From Deltaproteobacteria bacterium (lineage in GTDB: Bacteria; Myxococcota_A; UBA9160; SMWR01), in assembly GCA_019310965.1 (NCBI GenBank), contig JAFDDG010000043.1, positions 1 to 33,468 of the forward strand: a DNA stretch of 33,468 nucleotides. The letters run 5' to 3'. The position numbers were made by a program, and so were the translations under genes. Positions within the stretch are counted from its first letter, which is position 1. Every line of letters starts with the position of its first letter. Shown here piece by piece: positions 11,348 through 19,766 of this stretch. The notes under the pieces were generated by a model that saw nothing but the letters and a program-made list of their open reading frames with translations, searched no databases and was not told the DNA's origin.

Positions 11348-11570
11348 CGATCTCGAGGCGCATGTCGCCGCCGTGACGCGACGCGCCCAGCACCGCGCGC
11401 ATGGCCTTGGCGACCCGCCCCTGTCGGCCGATGACACGACCGCGATCGTCCTCCGCCGTCTCCAGTTCGAGCGTGCGGCCCCCGTCGGCTTCGCGTACGT
11501 GAATGGCTTCGGTGTCCGGCACCATCGCCTTCGCGATGAACTCAATCAGCTCGGCAGATTCTCTGGCCAC
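11340..11570 (-). CDS. khpA: KH-domain RNA-binding protein KhpA
   Basis: Small single-KH-domain protein of 76 residues, of the KhpA/YlqC type usually encoded between rpsP and rimM. The GXXG-type loop is in DRGRVIGRQGRVAKAMRAVL, flanked by the beta strands LELETAEDD and [10 protein letters not shown]. In other bacteria KhpA pairs with KhpB/Jag and binds many transcripts; a KhpB gene is not in this window. The GTG start at 11570 is four bases after the rpsP stop and has GGGAGC inside the rpsP end as ribosome binding site. Its last bases overlap the proposed TTG start of rimM. Confidence 0.93.
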   Translation of the reverse strand: MARESAELIEFIAKAMVPDTEAIHVREADGGRTLELETAEDDRGRVIGRQGRVAKAMRAVLGASRHGGDMRLEIVD

Positions 11571-11574
11571 GGCG

Positions 11575-11844
11575 TCAGCTCCCGCTGCCGGCGGCGGGCG
11601 CGGGCGCAGGCGCCGGCGCGCGGCGCAGGATCGAAGCCACCCGCGGCGAGAGTTGAGCGCCCTGCTTCACCCAGGCATCGATCGCATCGCGACGCACGTG
11701 GATCTGCTCGGGCTCGGTGCGCGGATCGAAGGTTCCCAGGAACTCGAGCGGCCGACCCTCGCGGGGCTTGCGCTCGTCGATCGCGATGATGCGGTAGAAG
11801 GGCCGCTTCTTTGCGCCCTGGCGCGTGAGGCGAATCTTGACCAT
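11575..11844 (-). CDS. rpsP: 30S ribosomal protein S16
   Basis: Small-subunit assembly protein of 89 residues. It starts MVKIRLTRQGAKKRPFYRII, continues with EFLGTFDPRTEP, and ends the conserved part at AWVKQGAQLSPRVASILRR. A short Ala-Pro-Ser-Gly tail (APAPAPAPAAGSGS) follows. The ATG at 11844 gives the family N-terminus. It is the first gene of the S16-KhpA-RimM-TrmD-L19 block. In many bacteria ffh precedes this block, but here the upstream neighbour is a small zinc-ribbon gene 103 bases away. That gap should contain the block's promoter, although I could not pick out a convincing -35/-10 pair. Confidence 0.97.
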   Translation of the reverse strand: MVKIRLTRQGAKKRPFYRIIAIDERKPREGRPLEFLGTFDPRTEPEQIHVRRDAIDAWVKQGAQLSPRVASILRRAPAPAPAPAAGSGS

Positions 11845-11947
11845 CGGAGCTGAGCCCTCCCGGCGCCCGGCCCGCCTGCAGGGCGGAGCCATGAGTGCGG
11901 ACGCACGCAAAAGTGGTTGCGAAACCTAGAGAAAACGCCTCTGCGGG

Positions 11948-12160
11948 TCAACCGACGGCGGTTTCGAGCCGCTCCCGCTCCTTGGCCTCCGAGCAGGCCT
12001 GGCAGGCGTACTGCACGTGGTGCGGCCTCTGCAGCCGGTCGTACTGCCCGTCGAGGGCGACGCGGAGCACCCGCGGTGCCTCCTGGCCGCAGAAATCGCA
12101 GCGCAACAGCGCTTCCGCCTCCCCCTGCGCAGTATCCGCGGCTCCCGGCTCGTCCACCAT
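11948..12160 (-). CDS. Small zinc-ribbon protein of unknown function
   Basis: Hypothetical 70-residue protein with two CXXC pairs, RCDFCGQ near residue 20 and YACQACSE near residue 53, which together would bind one zinc ion. The segment between them (PRVLRVALDGQYDRLQRPHHVQYA) is basic and partly extended, as in many zinc ribbons that contact nucleic acid or protein. No function is known to me. It lies between dciA (110 bases upstream) and rpsP (103 bases downstream), in the same direction as both. The ATG at 12160 is chosen because the zinc-ribbon part begins soon after; the frame stays open upstream, but that sequence looks non-coding. Confidence 0.65.
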   Translation of the reverse strand: MVDEPGAADTAQGEAEALLRCDFCGQEAPRVLRVALDGQYDRLQRPHHVQYACQACSEAKERERLETAVG

Positions 12161-12270
12161 CGCCCGAGAAGCTAGCCCATCGCACCGCCGGAAGGGGGAG
12201 CACCCCGAACGCAGCCGAGCCGCCCGCCACGGCCGCGCCGTGGACCAGCCGAGCTGCAGCGCCCGGCGCG

Positions 12271-12579
12271 TCACGACAGCCGGAAGCGCAGGTCCTGCGG
12301 CGCCGCGTCGCCGAGCGCGGCCGAAAGCGCCTTCAGCAGCTGCGGCGTCTGCAACTTCAGCTGCTGACACCAGACGCTCGATTCGACCTCCACATCGAGC
12401 ACCTCACCGCGAAACTGCAGCGGCCGGCAGTGGCGCGCGATTTCGACACCCACCGCCGCTTCCCAGCCGGCGCTGAGCTGCATGATGCGCGCCGAGCCGC
12501 CGATGCCGAGATCTTCGAGAACCTGCGGGACGAGCTTGCCGAGATTCTTGGGTTGGCTGCGTCCACTCCGGCGCCTCAC
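12271..12579 (-). CDS. dciA: DciA-type replicative helicase loader/operator (DUF721)
   Basis: Protein of 102 residues in the DUF721 family, which includes DciA, the ancestral partner that helps load DnaB in bacteria lacking DnaC or DnaI. The pattern is clear: an N-terminal basic region, then LGKLVPQVLEDLGI, the Trp in GWEAAVGVEIARHCRPLQF, and GEVLDVEVESSVWCQQLKLQTPQLLKALSAALG. The GTG start overlaps the stop of the DUF1015 gene as GTGA, so translation is coupled. It ends a chain purD-tsaC-DUF1015-dciA in which each junction is a 4-base overlap. The family call is good; the function rests on work in other proteobacteria. Confidence 0.85.
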   Translation of the reverse strand: MRRRSGRSQPKNLGKLVPQVLEDLGIGGSARIMQLSAGWEAAVGVEIARHCRPLQFRGEVLDVEVESSVWCQQLKLQTPQLLKALSAALGDAAPQDLRFRLS

Positions 12580-13850
12580 GCCGCATCGCCGATCAAGCGA
12601 AATACGAGACCCGTCGGCAGCTTCGGCGCGAAGAAGGTCGATTTCTGCGGCAACACATCCCCGGCCGCAGTGACGCGGAAGACGTCGTCGGGCAGCAACG
12701 GGTTCAGGTACAGCGCCACCGTGCCCTGGCCGGCGCGCAGATCGCGGGCCGTCTGCACAGCGCTCTTCGGATACGCGATGGCGCCGCCGCGCACGGCCGC
12801 CTCGTCGAGACCGAAGACCCCGTCGATGACTTCCCGATGGATCACGCGAACCGAGAGATCTTCGTCGGATGCCGGACGCGCGAAGACGCGCAGCGTGCCC
12901 GTCGCATCGTCGGCCGCGAAGGCATGGCGATCCGCCAGTGGCGCGAGGTGCGTCTCCAGCGCCTCGGGCACGGCGTCCGGCCCGCTCAATCGCACGCTCT
13001 GCATCTCCCAGCCCGGCAGGCGTGCGCGCCAGCCCGCGTCGTCCGGCGCCGGCGCCTGGAGGATCAGGCGGTGAATCGGCAGCAGCAGGCTGCCTTCGGC
13101 CCAGGCGTTCGCCACGTAGACCAACAGGAACTCGAAAGGTGCATCCGGGCCGGCGTCGGGATGCGCACGCCGCTGCAGGTTGCGGTACTCGAGCGCCGTC
13201 TCGTAACGGTGATGACCGTCCGCGATCACCAGCGGCCGCGGCGCAAAGTAATCGGCCACGGCCTGCGCGGCATCGGGCTCGTCGAGGCGCATGAGCGTGT
13301 GCTGCGCTCCGGCCTCGTCGGTGGCTTCGGCCAGCACCGACTTCTCGAAGCCGCTCTCCAGCAGCGCCGCGAGCCCATCGTCCCGGTCCTCGTAGAGCAG
13401 GAAGACACTCGACAGGTTCGCGTCGGTGGCCTGCATCATCTTGAGCCGATCGGCCTTCGGGCCGGCGAGCGTGCGCTCGTGAGGACGCACGCTGCGCTTC
13501 TCGTAATCCTCGAGGCGCAGCAGGCCGAAGCAGCCCTCCCGCACGCGCTGCGCTCCGTCGGGTGCCGTGAAGCGGGTGCGCAGGCCGTAGAAGCCGGGCT
13601 TGGCATCGAGCCGCAACACCCGCTCGTCCCGCCAGCGCGCGAGAGTCTCGCGCACATCGGCGTAATCGGCGGCGGCCTCGGCCGCAACGTCCTTCGTCAG
13701 CTCGAGGCGAATCGCGCAGTGCGGGTCGCGCTCCCAGAGGCGCGAGCGGTCTTCCGGCGAGATCACGTCGTAGGGCGGCACCAGCACACGGCCGAGGTCG
13801 ACTCGCGCCGGGTCGTAGCGCAACGCGCCGAAAGGTCGCAGCTCACTCAC
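12576..13850 (-). CDS. DUF1015 family protein
   Basis: Protein of 424 residues matching the DUF1015 family of conserved bacterial and archaeal proteins without an assigned reaction. Family marks seen are LRYDPARVDLGRVLVPPYDVIS at the N-terminus, SVRPHERTLAGPKADRLKMM, the highly conserved PLVIADGHHRYETALEYRN with its His pair, and LPQKSTFFAPKLPTGLVF near the C-terminus. No signal peptide or membrane segment is present. GTG at 13850 has GGAG six bases upstream and overlaps the tsaC stop. Tight coupling with tsaC and dciA is worth noting because the role is unknown, but operon position alone does not show a shared function. Confidence 0.9.
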   Translation of the reverse strand: MSELRPFGALRYDPARVDLGRVLVPPYDVISPEDRSRLWERDPHCAIRLELTKDVAAEAAADYADVRETLARWRDERVLRLDAKPGFYGLRTRFTAPDGAQRVREGCFGLLRLEDYEKRSVRPHERTLAGPKADRLKMMQATDANLSSVFLLYEDRDDGLAALLESGFEKSVLAEATDEAGAQHTLMRLDEPDAAQAVADYFAPRPLVIADGHHRYETALEYRNLQRRAHPDAGPDAPFEFLLVYVANAWAEGSLLLPIHRLILQAPAPDDAGWRARLPGWEMQSVRLSGPDAVPEALETHLAPLADRHAFAADDATGTLRVFARPASDEDLSVRVIHREVIDGVFGLDEAAVRGGAIAYPKSAVQTARDLRAGQGTVALYLNPLLPDDVFRVTAAGDVLPQKSTFFAPKLPTGLVFRLIGDAA

Positions 13851-14488
13851 GCTTCACTCCAGGCGCCCAGCACCGGCTTCAACTCGGACGCCGCGATAGC
13901 TCCCCAGCGCAGCACACGCGGTGGCTCGCAAGTGGCATCGATCACCGTGCTGACCGCCGCGCCCCCCGCCTCCGCACCATCGATGTCGACGAGCCGCGGC
14001 GCATCGGGCTCCTCGCCGCACTCGGTGCGCGCCTGCGCCCAGGTGGCGGCGGGCGCCGCGCCGGCGCGATTGAGACTCGTGGCGGTGAGCGGCCCGCAGC
14101 CCTCACGGGTCATGCGCCGCGCAAGCGCCCCGGCGAGCGGATGCGGCGAGCAGCGCACGCCCACGGCCCCCTCGCGATTGGCGATGCCCTCGGCGAAGCC
14201 CGTCGTGGCGCGCACGACGAGCGTGAGCGGACCGGGCCAGAACGCGCGGGCGAGCCGGCGCGCGACACCCGCGAGCGGCAGTCCCAGCGCCTCTGCCTGG
14301 TCGGCGTCTGCCACCAGCAACGAGATCGACGCGTCGGCGGCGCGCCCCTTCCAGCGACGCAGTCGCTCGACGGCCACTTGCGAGCTCGCGTCCGCACCCA
14401 GCGCCCACAGCGTCTCCGTCGGATAGGCGAGCAGCCCCCCGGCCGCGACCCAACGCGCAGCATCGCCCAACGGATCCGCCAGGCTCAC
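13847..14488 (-). CDS. tsaC: L-threonylcarbamoyladenylate synthase (TsaC/YrdC family)
   Basis: Makes threonylcarbamoyl-AMP from threonine, bicarbonate and ATP, the first step of t6A37 tRNA modification. The 213-residue protein is a single YrdC domain without the extra C-terminal Sua5 domain. Visible are GLLAYPTETLWALGADAS, LRRWKGRAADASISLLVAD, RAFWPGPLTLVVRAT, VGVRCSPHPLAGALARR and PLTATSLNRAGAAPA. It uses LWALG where most family members have VYGLG, a mild departure also seen in gammaproteobacterial TsaC. GTG at 14488 overlaps the purD stop as GTGA, and its own stop overlaps the GTG of the next gene the same way. Confidence 0.9.
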   Translation of the reverse strand: MSLADPLGDAARWVAAGGLLAYPTETLWALGADASSQVAVERLRRWKGRAADASISLLVADADQAEALGLPLAGVARRLARAFWPGPLTLVVRATTGFAEGIANREGAVGVRCSPHPLAGALARRMTREGCGPLTATSLNRAGAAPAATWAQARTECGEEPDAPRLVDIDGAEAGGAAVSTVIDATCEPPRVLRWGAIAASELKPVLGAWSEA

Positions 14489-15765
14489 CGATCTAGCGCC
14501 CGCGACGCGATGTCGTTCCTGCGGTGCGCTCCCTCGAACGCGATCACGTCGCAGGCGGCGTAGGCACGCTCGCGCGCTTCGGCGACACTGACGCCGCGCG
14601 CCGTCACGCCGAGCACGCGACCACCGGCCGTCTCGAAGCCGCCGTCGGCGGCGCGCCGCGTTCCGGCGTGGAAGACGACGACTCCCTCCTGCGCGGCCGC
14701 AGCCTCGAGACCCGTGATCGGCTTGCCGCTGGGATAGCTGCGCGGATAACCACCGGACGCGAGTACGACGCAGACCGCGGCGTCTCGAAAGCCCACCGCC
14801 GCCTCGTTGTCGAGCCGGCCCCGCGCAGCCCCATCGAGCAGCGGCACCAGGTCGCCCTGCATGCCGACCAGCAGCGGCTGGGTCTCGGGGTCGCCGAAAC
14901 GCACGTTGAACTCGACCACTCGCGGCGCACCGCTGGCGTCGATCATGAGGCCCACGTAGAGCACGCCGGTGTAGGGGACGCCGTCGGAGGCCATGCCGCG
15001 AATCGCCGGGTGGACGACCTCTTCGAGGATGCGCTTCTCGACCGCATCGTTCACCACCGGAGCCGGCGCGTACGCACCCATGCCGCCCGTGTTCTCCCCA
15101 CAATCACCGTCCAGTGCGCGCTTGTGATCCTGCGCCGCGGTGAGGGTCACGACGCGCTCGCCGTCGCTGATGGCATAGTAAGAGGCTTCTTCGCCCTGCA
15201 TGCGCTCTTCGATCACGACCGTCGCGCCCGCATCCCCAAAGCGGCGCTCCCGCATCATCTCGTCGAGCGCGGCTTCGGCGTCTTCCGGACCGTCGCAGAC
15301 GGCGACGCCCTTGCCCGCCGCGAGGCCGTCGGCCTTCACGACGCAAGGTCCGCCGAGCTCGCGCACGTGTGCGCGGGCGGCGTCGAGCGAATCGAAGACG
15401 GCGAAGGCAGCGCTGGGGATGCCGTGCCGCGCCATGAACTGCTTCGCAAAGGTCTTGCTGGCCTCGAGCTGAGCGGCCGCAGCCGTCGGACCGAACACCG
15501 CGATGCCCGCGGCGCGCAGGCGATCGGTGAGCCCGGCAGCCAGCGGATCTTCCGGCCCCACCACCACGAGATCGATCGCCTCGCGCTCGGCTAGCGCCTG
15601 CAGGGCAACGAGATCGTTCGCCTTCACGTCGGGATGACAGGTGGCCAGCTCGCCGATGGCAGCGCTGCCCGGCGCAGCGTGGAGCGCGCTCGCGAGCGGG
15701 CTCTGCGCGATCTTCCACAAGAGTGCGTGCTCGCGTCCCCCGGACCCGACTACGAGGATGCGCAT
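14485..15765 (-). CDS. purD: Phosphoribosylamine-glycine ligase PurD
   Basis: Second step of purine synthesis: joins phosphoribosylamine and glycine with ATP. At 426 residues it is the usual monofunctional length. It begins [19 protein letters not shown] and has the ATP-grasp elements [41 protein letters not shown], and [15 protein letters not shown], which binds metal. The ATG at 15765 has a strong GGAGGAG upstream. It follows purH by 15 bases, so the two purine genes share a transcript, and its stop overlaps the tsaC start. Confidence 0.97.
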   Translation of the reverse strand: MRILVVGSGGREHALLWKIAQSPLASALHAAPGSAAIGELATCHPDVKANDLVALQALAEREAIDLVVVGPEDPLAAGLTDRLRAAGIAVFGPTAAAAQLEASKTFAKQFMARHGIPSAAFAVFDSLDAARAHVRELGGPCVVKADGLAAGKGVAVCDGPEDAEAALDEMMRERRFGDAGATVVIEERMQGEEASYYAISDGERVVTLTAAQDHKRALDGDCGENTGGMGAYAPAPVVNDAVEKRILEEVVHPAIRGMASDGVPYTGVLYVGLMIDASGAPRVVEFNVRFGDPETQPLLVGMQGDLVPLLDGAARGRLDNEAAVGFRDAAVCVVLASGGYPRSYPSGKPITGLEAAAAQEGVVVFHAGTRRAADGGFETAGGRVLGVTARGVSVAEARERAYAACDVIAFEGAHRRNDIASRALDR

Positions 15766-15780
15766 GCGTCTCCTCCCCGA

Positions 15781-17352
15781 CTAGTGGCGAAAATGTCGGA
15801 CACCGGTAAAGACCATCGCCACGCCGAGGCGATCCGCCGCGGCCACGACCTCTTTGTCGCGCACGGAGCCACCGGGCTGCACCACGGCGCTGGCGCCGGC
15901 CGCCACCGCCGCCTCCAACCCGTCGGGGAACGGGAAGAACGCGTCGCTCGCCAGCACCGAGTTGGTGAGATCGAGTCCCACGCGCCCCGCTTTGCCCACG
16001 GCGTTGTGAATCGCATCCACCCGCGAGGTGGCGCCGCCGCCGATCGCGAGGGTGCTGTTCTGGCCGGCGAAGACCACGGCGTTGCTCTTCACGTGCTTCA
16101 CCACCCGCCAGGCAAAGGCCAGGTCGCGCAGCTCGGCTTCCGTGGGCTTGCGCTGCGTCTCCACCTGGGCGGACGCCAGGTCTTCGACGCTCACGTCGGG
16201 CTCCTGCAACAACACGCCGCCAAAGACGCGCTTCCAGTCGAGCTCACTGCGATCGACGCGCTCGGGGTGGAAGCGCAGCAGCCGCCGGTTCTTCTTCTTC
16301 TGGAGCAGCGCCAGCGCAGCGTCGCTGAAGCCGGGCGCGACCAGCACCTCGGTGAAGATCTCGTCGACCTTCGCCGCAAGCGCCTCGTCGAAGGGCTGGT
16401 TGCAGACAATGATGCCGCCGAAGGGCGACTCGGGATCGGTGGCGAAGGCGCGCTGGTAGGCCTCGAGGGGCGTGGCCCCGCTGCCCACACCGCAGGGCGT
16501 GTTGTGCTTGAGGATCGCGACGGTCGCCTCGTCGGCCGCGTCGAAGTCGAGAATCAGTGCCAGCGCCGCCTGCACGTCCACCACATTGTTGAAGGAGAGC
16601 TCCTTGCCGTGCAGCGGCTCGGCCACCTCGAGGGTGCGCCCGTAGAGCGCCGCCTGCTGATGCGGGTTCTCGCCGTAGCGCAGGGCTTGGGCGCGGGAGA
16701 AATCCAGCGAGAGGTGCGCCGGCAGCTCCGCCTCAGCGGCATCTTGCTGGGCCGCGAGCCAGGCGTGGATCGCAGCGTCGTAGTTCGCCGTGCGCTCGAA
16801 GGCCTTCAGCGCCAGCCGACGGCGGGTCGCATCCGCGAGCGCACGGCCGCTCTGCGCGAGCTCCTCGAGAATGCCGGCGTAGTCGTCCGGGTCGACCACC
16901 ACCGCCGTGTAGGCGTGGTTCTTCGCCGCAGAGCGGATCATCGACGGGCCGCCGATGTCGATCTTCTCCACCGCTTCGGCGCGGGTGACGCCGGGCCGCG
17001 CGACGGTCGCCTCGAACGGGTAGAGATTGACCACGACGAGATCGATGAGACCGATCGAGTGCTCGGCGATGTCCGCCCGATCGCCCTCGTGATCGCGACG
17101 CGCCAGGATGCCACCGTGAATGCGCGGGTGAAGCGTCTTCACGCGGCCACCGAGCATCTCCGCGCTGCCGGTCAGGGCGGCCACCTCGACGACCGGGAGC
17201 CCGGCGTCGGCAATCGCCTTGGCGGTGCCACCGGACGCGACGAGCTCGATGCCCAGCTCCGAAAGCCCGCGCGCAAACTCCTGGAGACCGGTCTTGTCCG
17301 AAACGGAGAGCAATGCGCGCGCGACGGCACCTGCGGGCAGCTGGGGGGGCAT
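15781..17352 (-). CDS. purH: Bifunctional AICAR formyltransferase / IMP cyclohydrolase PurH
   Basis: Catalyses the last two steps of IMP synthesis: formylation of AICAR and ring closure. The 523-residue protein has the N-terminal cyclohydrolase (MGS-like) domain with [27 protein letters not shown] and [20 protein letters not shown]. The C-terminal formyltransferase domain shows [15 protein letters not shown], the Lys-His pair in [11 protein letters not shown] and [15 protein letters not shown]. The ATG at 17352 has GAGGAAG about seven bases upstream. It heads the purine pair with purD. The 106 bases between alr and purH carry no recognisable gene or clear terminator. Confidence 0.97.
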   Translation of the reverse strand: MPPQLPAGAVARALLSVSDKTGLQEFARGLSELGIELVASGGTAKAIADAGLPVVEVAALTGSAEMLGGRVKTLHPRIHGGILARRDHEGDRADIAEHSIGLIDLVVVNLYPFEATVARPGVTRAEAVEKIDIGGPSMIRSAAKNHAYTAVVVDPDDYAGILEELAQSGRALADATRRRLALKAFERTANYDAAIHAWLAAQQDAAEAELPAHLSLDFSRAQALRYGENPHQQAALYGRTLEVAEPLHGKELSFNNVVDVQAALALILDFDAADEATVAILKHNTPCGVGSGATPLEAYQRAFATDPESPFGGIIVCNQPFDEALAAKVDEIFTEVLVAPGFSDAALALLQKKKNRRLLRFHPERVDRSELDWKRVFGGVLLQEPDVSVEDLASAQVETQRKPTEAELRDLAFAWRVVKHVKSNAVVFAGQNSTLAIGGGATSRVDAIHNAVGKAGRVGLDLTNSVLASDAFFPFPDGLEAAVAAGASAVVQPGGSVRDKEVVAAADRLGVAMVFTGVRHFRH

Positions 17353-17458
17353 CGGGGGCTTCCTCGCGCGGAGAACGGGGGCGTCGGGGGGTTCCGGCGA
17401 AAGGGGTACCGAGGAGCCGTCACCTCGGCAAGTCCGCTCCGCTCAAAACGCGTTCGAC

Positions 17459-18598
17459 TCAGCCGTCGGCGCCCTCGTGAAGCCGAGGCACCCGCCTGCC
17501 GACGCGGCTGAGCAGCTCGTAGGAAATCGTGCCGGCCGCCTCGGCGGCCTCCTCGACGGGCAGCGCGGCGTCGTGCCGGGTGCCGAAAAACAGCACCTCG
17601 TCACCGATCTCGACCGCGGCGTCTCCGATGTCGACGCCGGTCGCATCCATGGATACGCGCCCGACGATCCGGTGGCGACGCCCACGGATCGAGACCTGGC
17701 CCGCGTTGCAGGCGGCCGTGGGCACGCCATCGGCGTAGCCGGCCGCGACGGTGGCGACGCGGGTCGCACGCTCGGCGCGCCAGAGCGCGCCGTAGCCCAC
17801 GGCCGCACCGGCGGCGACCGAGCGCACCTGGACCACGCGGGCGCAGAGCGACATCACGGGCGTCAGCACCCCGGGCAGGTGCGCCGCCGGCCGCGCGCCG
17901 TAGAGCATGAGGCCGGGACGCACCGCATTCACCTCCGGGCAGGCCGCGCGCAACACCTCGCCGACGAGCAGGGTCGCGGAGTTGCCGACGTGCACGAAGC
18001 GCGGCGCGGCGCCCGCGGCCCGCGCCTCACCGAGCAGCGCGCGAAAGCGCGCCAGCTGTTCGAGGGAAGGCACCAGATCCCGCTCGTCGGCCCGGGCCAG
18101 GTGGGTCATCAGGCCATCGAGCGAGAGATGCGGCGCCGCAGCCACCCGCTCCAGCAGCGCGGCCGCCTCCGCCAGCGGCACGCCCATCCTGTGCATGCCC
18201 GTGTCGATCTCCACGTGAGCTGCCAGCGGCGCTCCGGCCGCCGCCAGCGCATCGACGTGGCCGGCGTGGTGCACCACCACGCCGAGCCCGCGAGCGGCAG
18301 CCTCCTTCGCGCCACCCGGCCCTTCTACGCCGCCGAGCACGAGAAGCGGCGCCGTGATTCCGGCATCTCGCAGCACGCAAGCCTCGTCGACGCTGGCCAC
18401 CGCCAGCTGCTCGCAGCCCGCCGCCAAGAGGCTCCGTGCCACCGCGACGCCGCCGTGGCCGTAGGCGTCGGCCTTCACCACCGCGAAGAGGGTGGCGCCG
18501 GCCGCGAGGAGGCGAGCCTCTTCGAAGTTCGCGCGCAGGGCGGCATGGTCGATGCGAGCCCAGACCCTGTATTCGTGCGACAAACCGCCCCCCGCCAC
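17459..18598 (-). CDS. alr: Alanine racemase
   Basis: PLP enzyme that interconverts L- and D-alanine for peptidoglycan. The 379-residue protein shows the PLP-binding lysine in AVVKADAYGHGGVAVA (Lys42), HVEIDTGMHRMGV, PRFVHVGNSAT, VRPGLMLYGARP, and the catalytic tyrosine in VGYGALWRAERATRVATVA. The C-terminal beta domain includes GRVSMDATGVDIG. The start is uncertain: GTG at 18598 is used, but a TTG five codons further in follows a G-rich stretch that could serve as ribosome binding site. It diverges from thiS with 138 bases between the starts and lies upstream of purH on the same strand. Confidence 0.95.
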   Translation of the reverse strand: MAGGGLSHEYRVWARIDHAALRANFEEARLLAAGATLFAVVKADAYGHGGVAVARSLLAAGCEQLAVASVDEACVLRDAGITAPLLVLGGVEGPGGAKEAAARGLGVVVHHAGHVDALAAAGAPLAAHVEIDTGMHRMGVPLAEAAALLERVAAAPHLSLDGLMTHLARADERDLVPSLEQLARFRALLGEARAAGAAPRFVHVGNSATLLVGEVLRAACPEVNAVRPGLMLYGARPAAHLPGVLTPVMSLCARVVQVRSVAAGAAVGYGALWRAERATRVATVAAGYADGVPTAACNAGQVSIRGRRHRIVGRVSMDATGVDIGDAAVEIGDEVLFFGTRHDAALPVEEAAEAAGTISYELLSRVGRRVPRLHEGADG

Positions 18599-18675
18599 GC
18601 CACCAAGGTAGACAAAACACCGGCCGCGGGGAGTAGCGGCAGAGCGGGGACGCCCTTGCCTGGTCCCCTTCCGGC

Positions 18676-18711
18676 CGCGGGTTTGACACCCCGCGCGACG
18701 TGGCCGACTGT
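18676..18711 (+). promoter_or_regulatory. Candidate promoter with overlapping palindrome upstream of thiS
   Basis: A perfect -35 hexamer TTGACA lies at 18683-18688. Seventeen bases on is GACTGT (18706-18711), a weak -10 that keeps the important A and final T. A 6-base inverted repeat, CGCGGG at 18676-18681 and CCCGCG at 18690-18695, brackets the -35 and could be an operator. The implied transcript would start about 20 bases before the thiS GTG. This is motif reading only. Confidence 0.4.
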
Positions 18712-18736
18712 TGGCGTGGCAGCGTCGAGGAAGTTC

Positions 18737-18952
18737 GTGCCCGATCTCCCCCTGGAACTCGTCGTAAACGGAGAGCCCCGCAGCCTGGCCGCGGGCGCCA
18801 CCATCGACGCTCTCGTGGAGAGCCTCGGGCTCGAACGCCGCAAGATCGCAGTGGCCGTGAACCGCGACGTCGTGCCGCGTTCGGCATTCGCATCCCAGAC
18901 CCTGCTACCCGGCGACCGCGTCGAAATACTCGAAGCCGTCGGAGGAGGCTGA
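18737..18952 (+). CDS. thiS: Sulfur carrier protein ThiS
   Basis: Ubiquitin-like carrier of 71 residues that delivers sulfur as a C-terminal thiocarboxylate for the thiazole ring of thiamine. The sequence runs [12 protein letters not shown], then [21 protein letters not shown], and ends [16 protein letters not shown], with the diglycine end needed for adenylation. The GTG at 18737 has GAGG six bases upstream. The frame is open further upstream but without family similarity. The thiG ATG follows five bases after the stop. The partner ThiF and the cysteine desulfurase are not in this window. Confidence 0.93.
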   Translation: MPDLPLELVVNGEPRSLAAGATIDALVESLGLERRKIAVAVNRDVVPRSAFASQTLLPGDRVEILEAVGGG

Positions 18953-18957
18953 ACAAA

Positions 18958-19734
18958 ATGGGCGACACCTACACCCTCGGCGAGCACAGCTTCCGCTCCC
19001 GGCTCGTGATCGGCAGCGGCAAGTACGACTCGTTCGAGCAGAACCGCGCCTGTGCCGACGCGGCCGGCGCCGAGATGGTGACGGTCGCGCTGCGCCGCAC
19101 ACAGCTCGACGCGCCCAAGGGCAAGGGGCTACTCGATTTCATCACGCCGGATCGCTTCACGATCCTGCCCAATACCGCCGGCTGCTTCAGCGCCGAGGAT
19201 GCCATCGCCACGGCGCGCCTCGGCCGCGAGCTGCTGGGACACGGACTCGTGAAGCTCGAGGTGATCGGCGACGAGCGAACACTCTTCCCCGACGTCAGTG
19301 CCACGCTCGAAGCCGCGCAGCTGCTGGTGGACGAGGGATTCACGGTGCTGCCCTACGTCACCGACGATCCGGTGGCCTGCCAGAAGCTCGCCGCCATGGG
19401 CTGCGCGGCGGTGATGCCGCTGGGCGCGCCGATCGGCTCGGGCATGGGCATTCGCAACCCCGCGAACCTGCGCATCATCCTCGAGACCGTCGAGGTGCCC
19501 GTGATCGTCGATGCCGGCGTCGGCACCGCCAGCGACGCCGCGGTGGCCATGGAGCTCGGCTGCACCGCCGTGTTGATGAACACCGGCATCGCCGGCGCCA
19601 AGGATCCCCTGCGCATGGCCCAGGCGATGAAGCTGGCCGTCGAAGCCGGGCGCCTGGCCTACGAGTCGGGTCGCATGGCGCGGCGTCTGTACGCTTCGGC
19701 GTCGAGCCCGCTCGAAGGAATCGCCAGCTTCTGA
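18958..19734 (+). CDS. thiG: Thiazole synthase ThiG
   Basis: Builds the thiazole phosphate from deoxyxylulose-5-phosphate, dehydroglycine and ThiS-thiocarboxylate. The 258-residue TIM-barrel protein shows [31 protein letters not shown], the Schiff-base lysine in [11 protein letters not shown], and the phosphate-binding sections [31 protein letters not shown] and [13 protein letters not shown]. The ATG at 18958 has GGAGGAGG about nine bases upstream, inside the thiS end. It is followed at once by thiE, and the end of thiG may overlap the true thiE start. Confidence 0.97.
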   Translation: MGDTYTLGEHSFRSRLVIGSGKYDSFEQNRACADAAGAEMVTVALRRTQLDAPKGKGLLDFITPDRFTILPNTAGCFSAEDAIATARLGRELLGHGLVKLEVIGDERTLFPDVSATLEAAQLLVDEGFTVLPYVTDDPVACQKLAAMGCAAVMPLGAPIGSGMGIRNPANLRIILETVEVPVIVDAGVGTASDAAVAMELGCTAVLMNTGIAGAKDPLRMAQAMKLAVEAGRLAYESGRMARRLYASASSPLEGIASF

Positions 19735-19766
19735 GCGCCACCGCGCCGTGCCCGACCCTGTGCCTG

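Noticed and set aside
12227-12243. CCACGG/CCGTGG hairpin as a terminator after dciA
   Set aside because: Only six base pairs and no T-run on either side; too weak to call.
15634-17511. 625-codon plus-strand frame opposite purH
   Set aside because: PurH is complete on the minus strand; this frame has no recognisable domain.
18646-18668. GGGGAC...GTCCCC inverted repeat as a further copy of the RAYT repeat
   Set aside because: Only the outer six bases agree; the interior does not match the family.
18599-18736. TPP riboswitch upstream of thiS
   Set aside because: No CTGAGA-type core or the paired conserved loops of the aptamer were seen, and the putative promoter leaves a leader of only about 20 bases.
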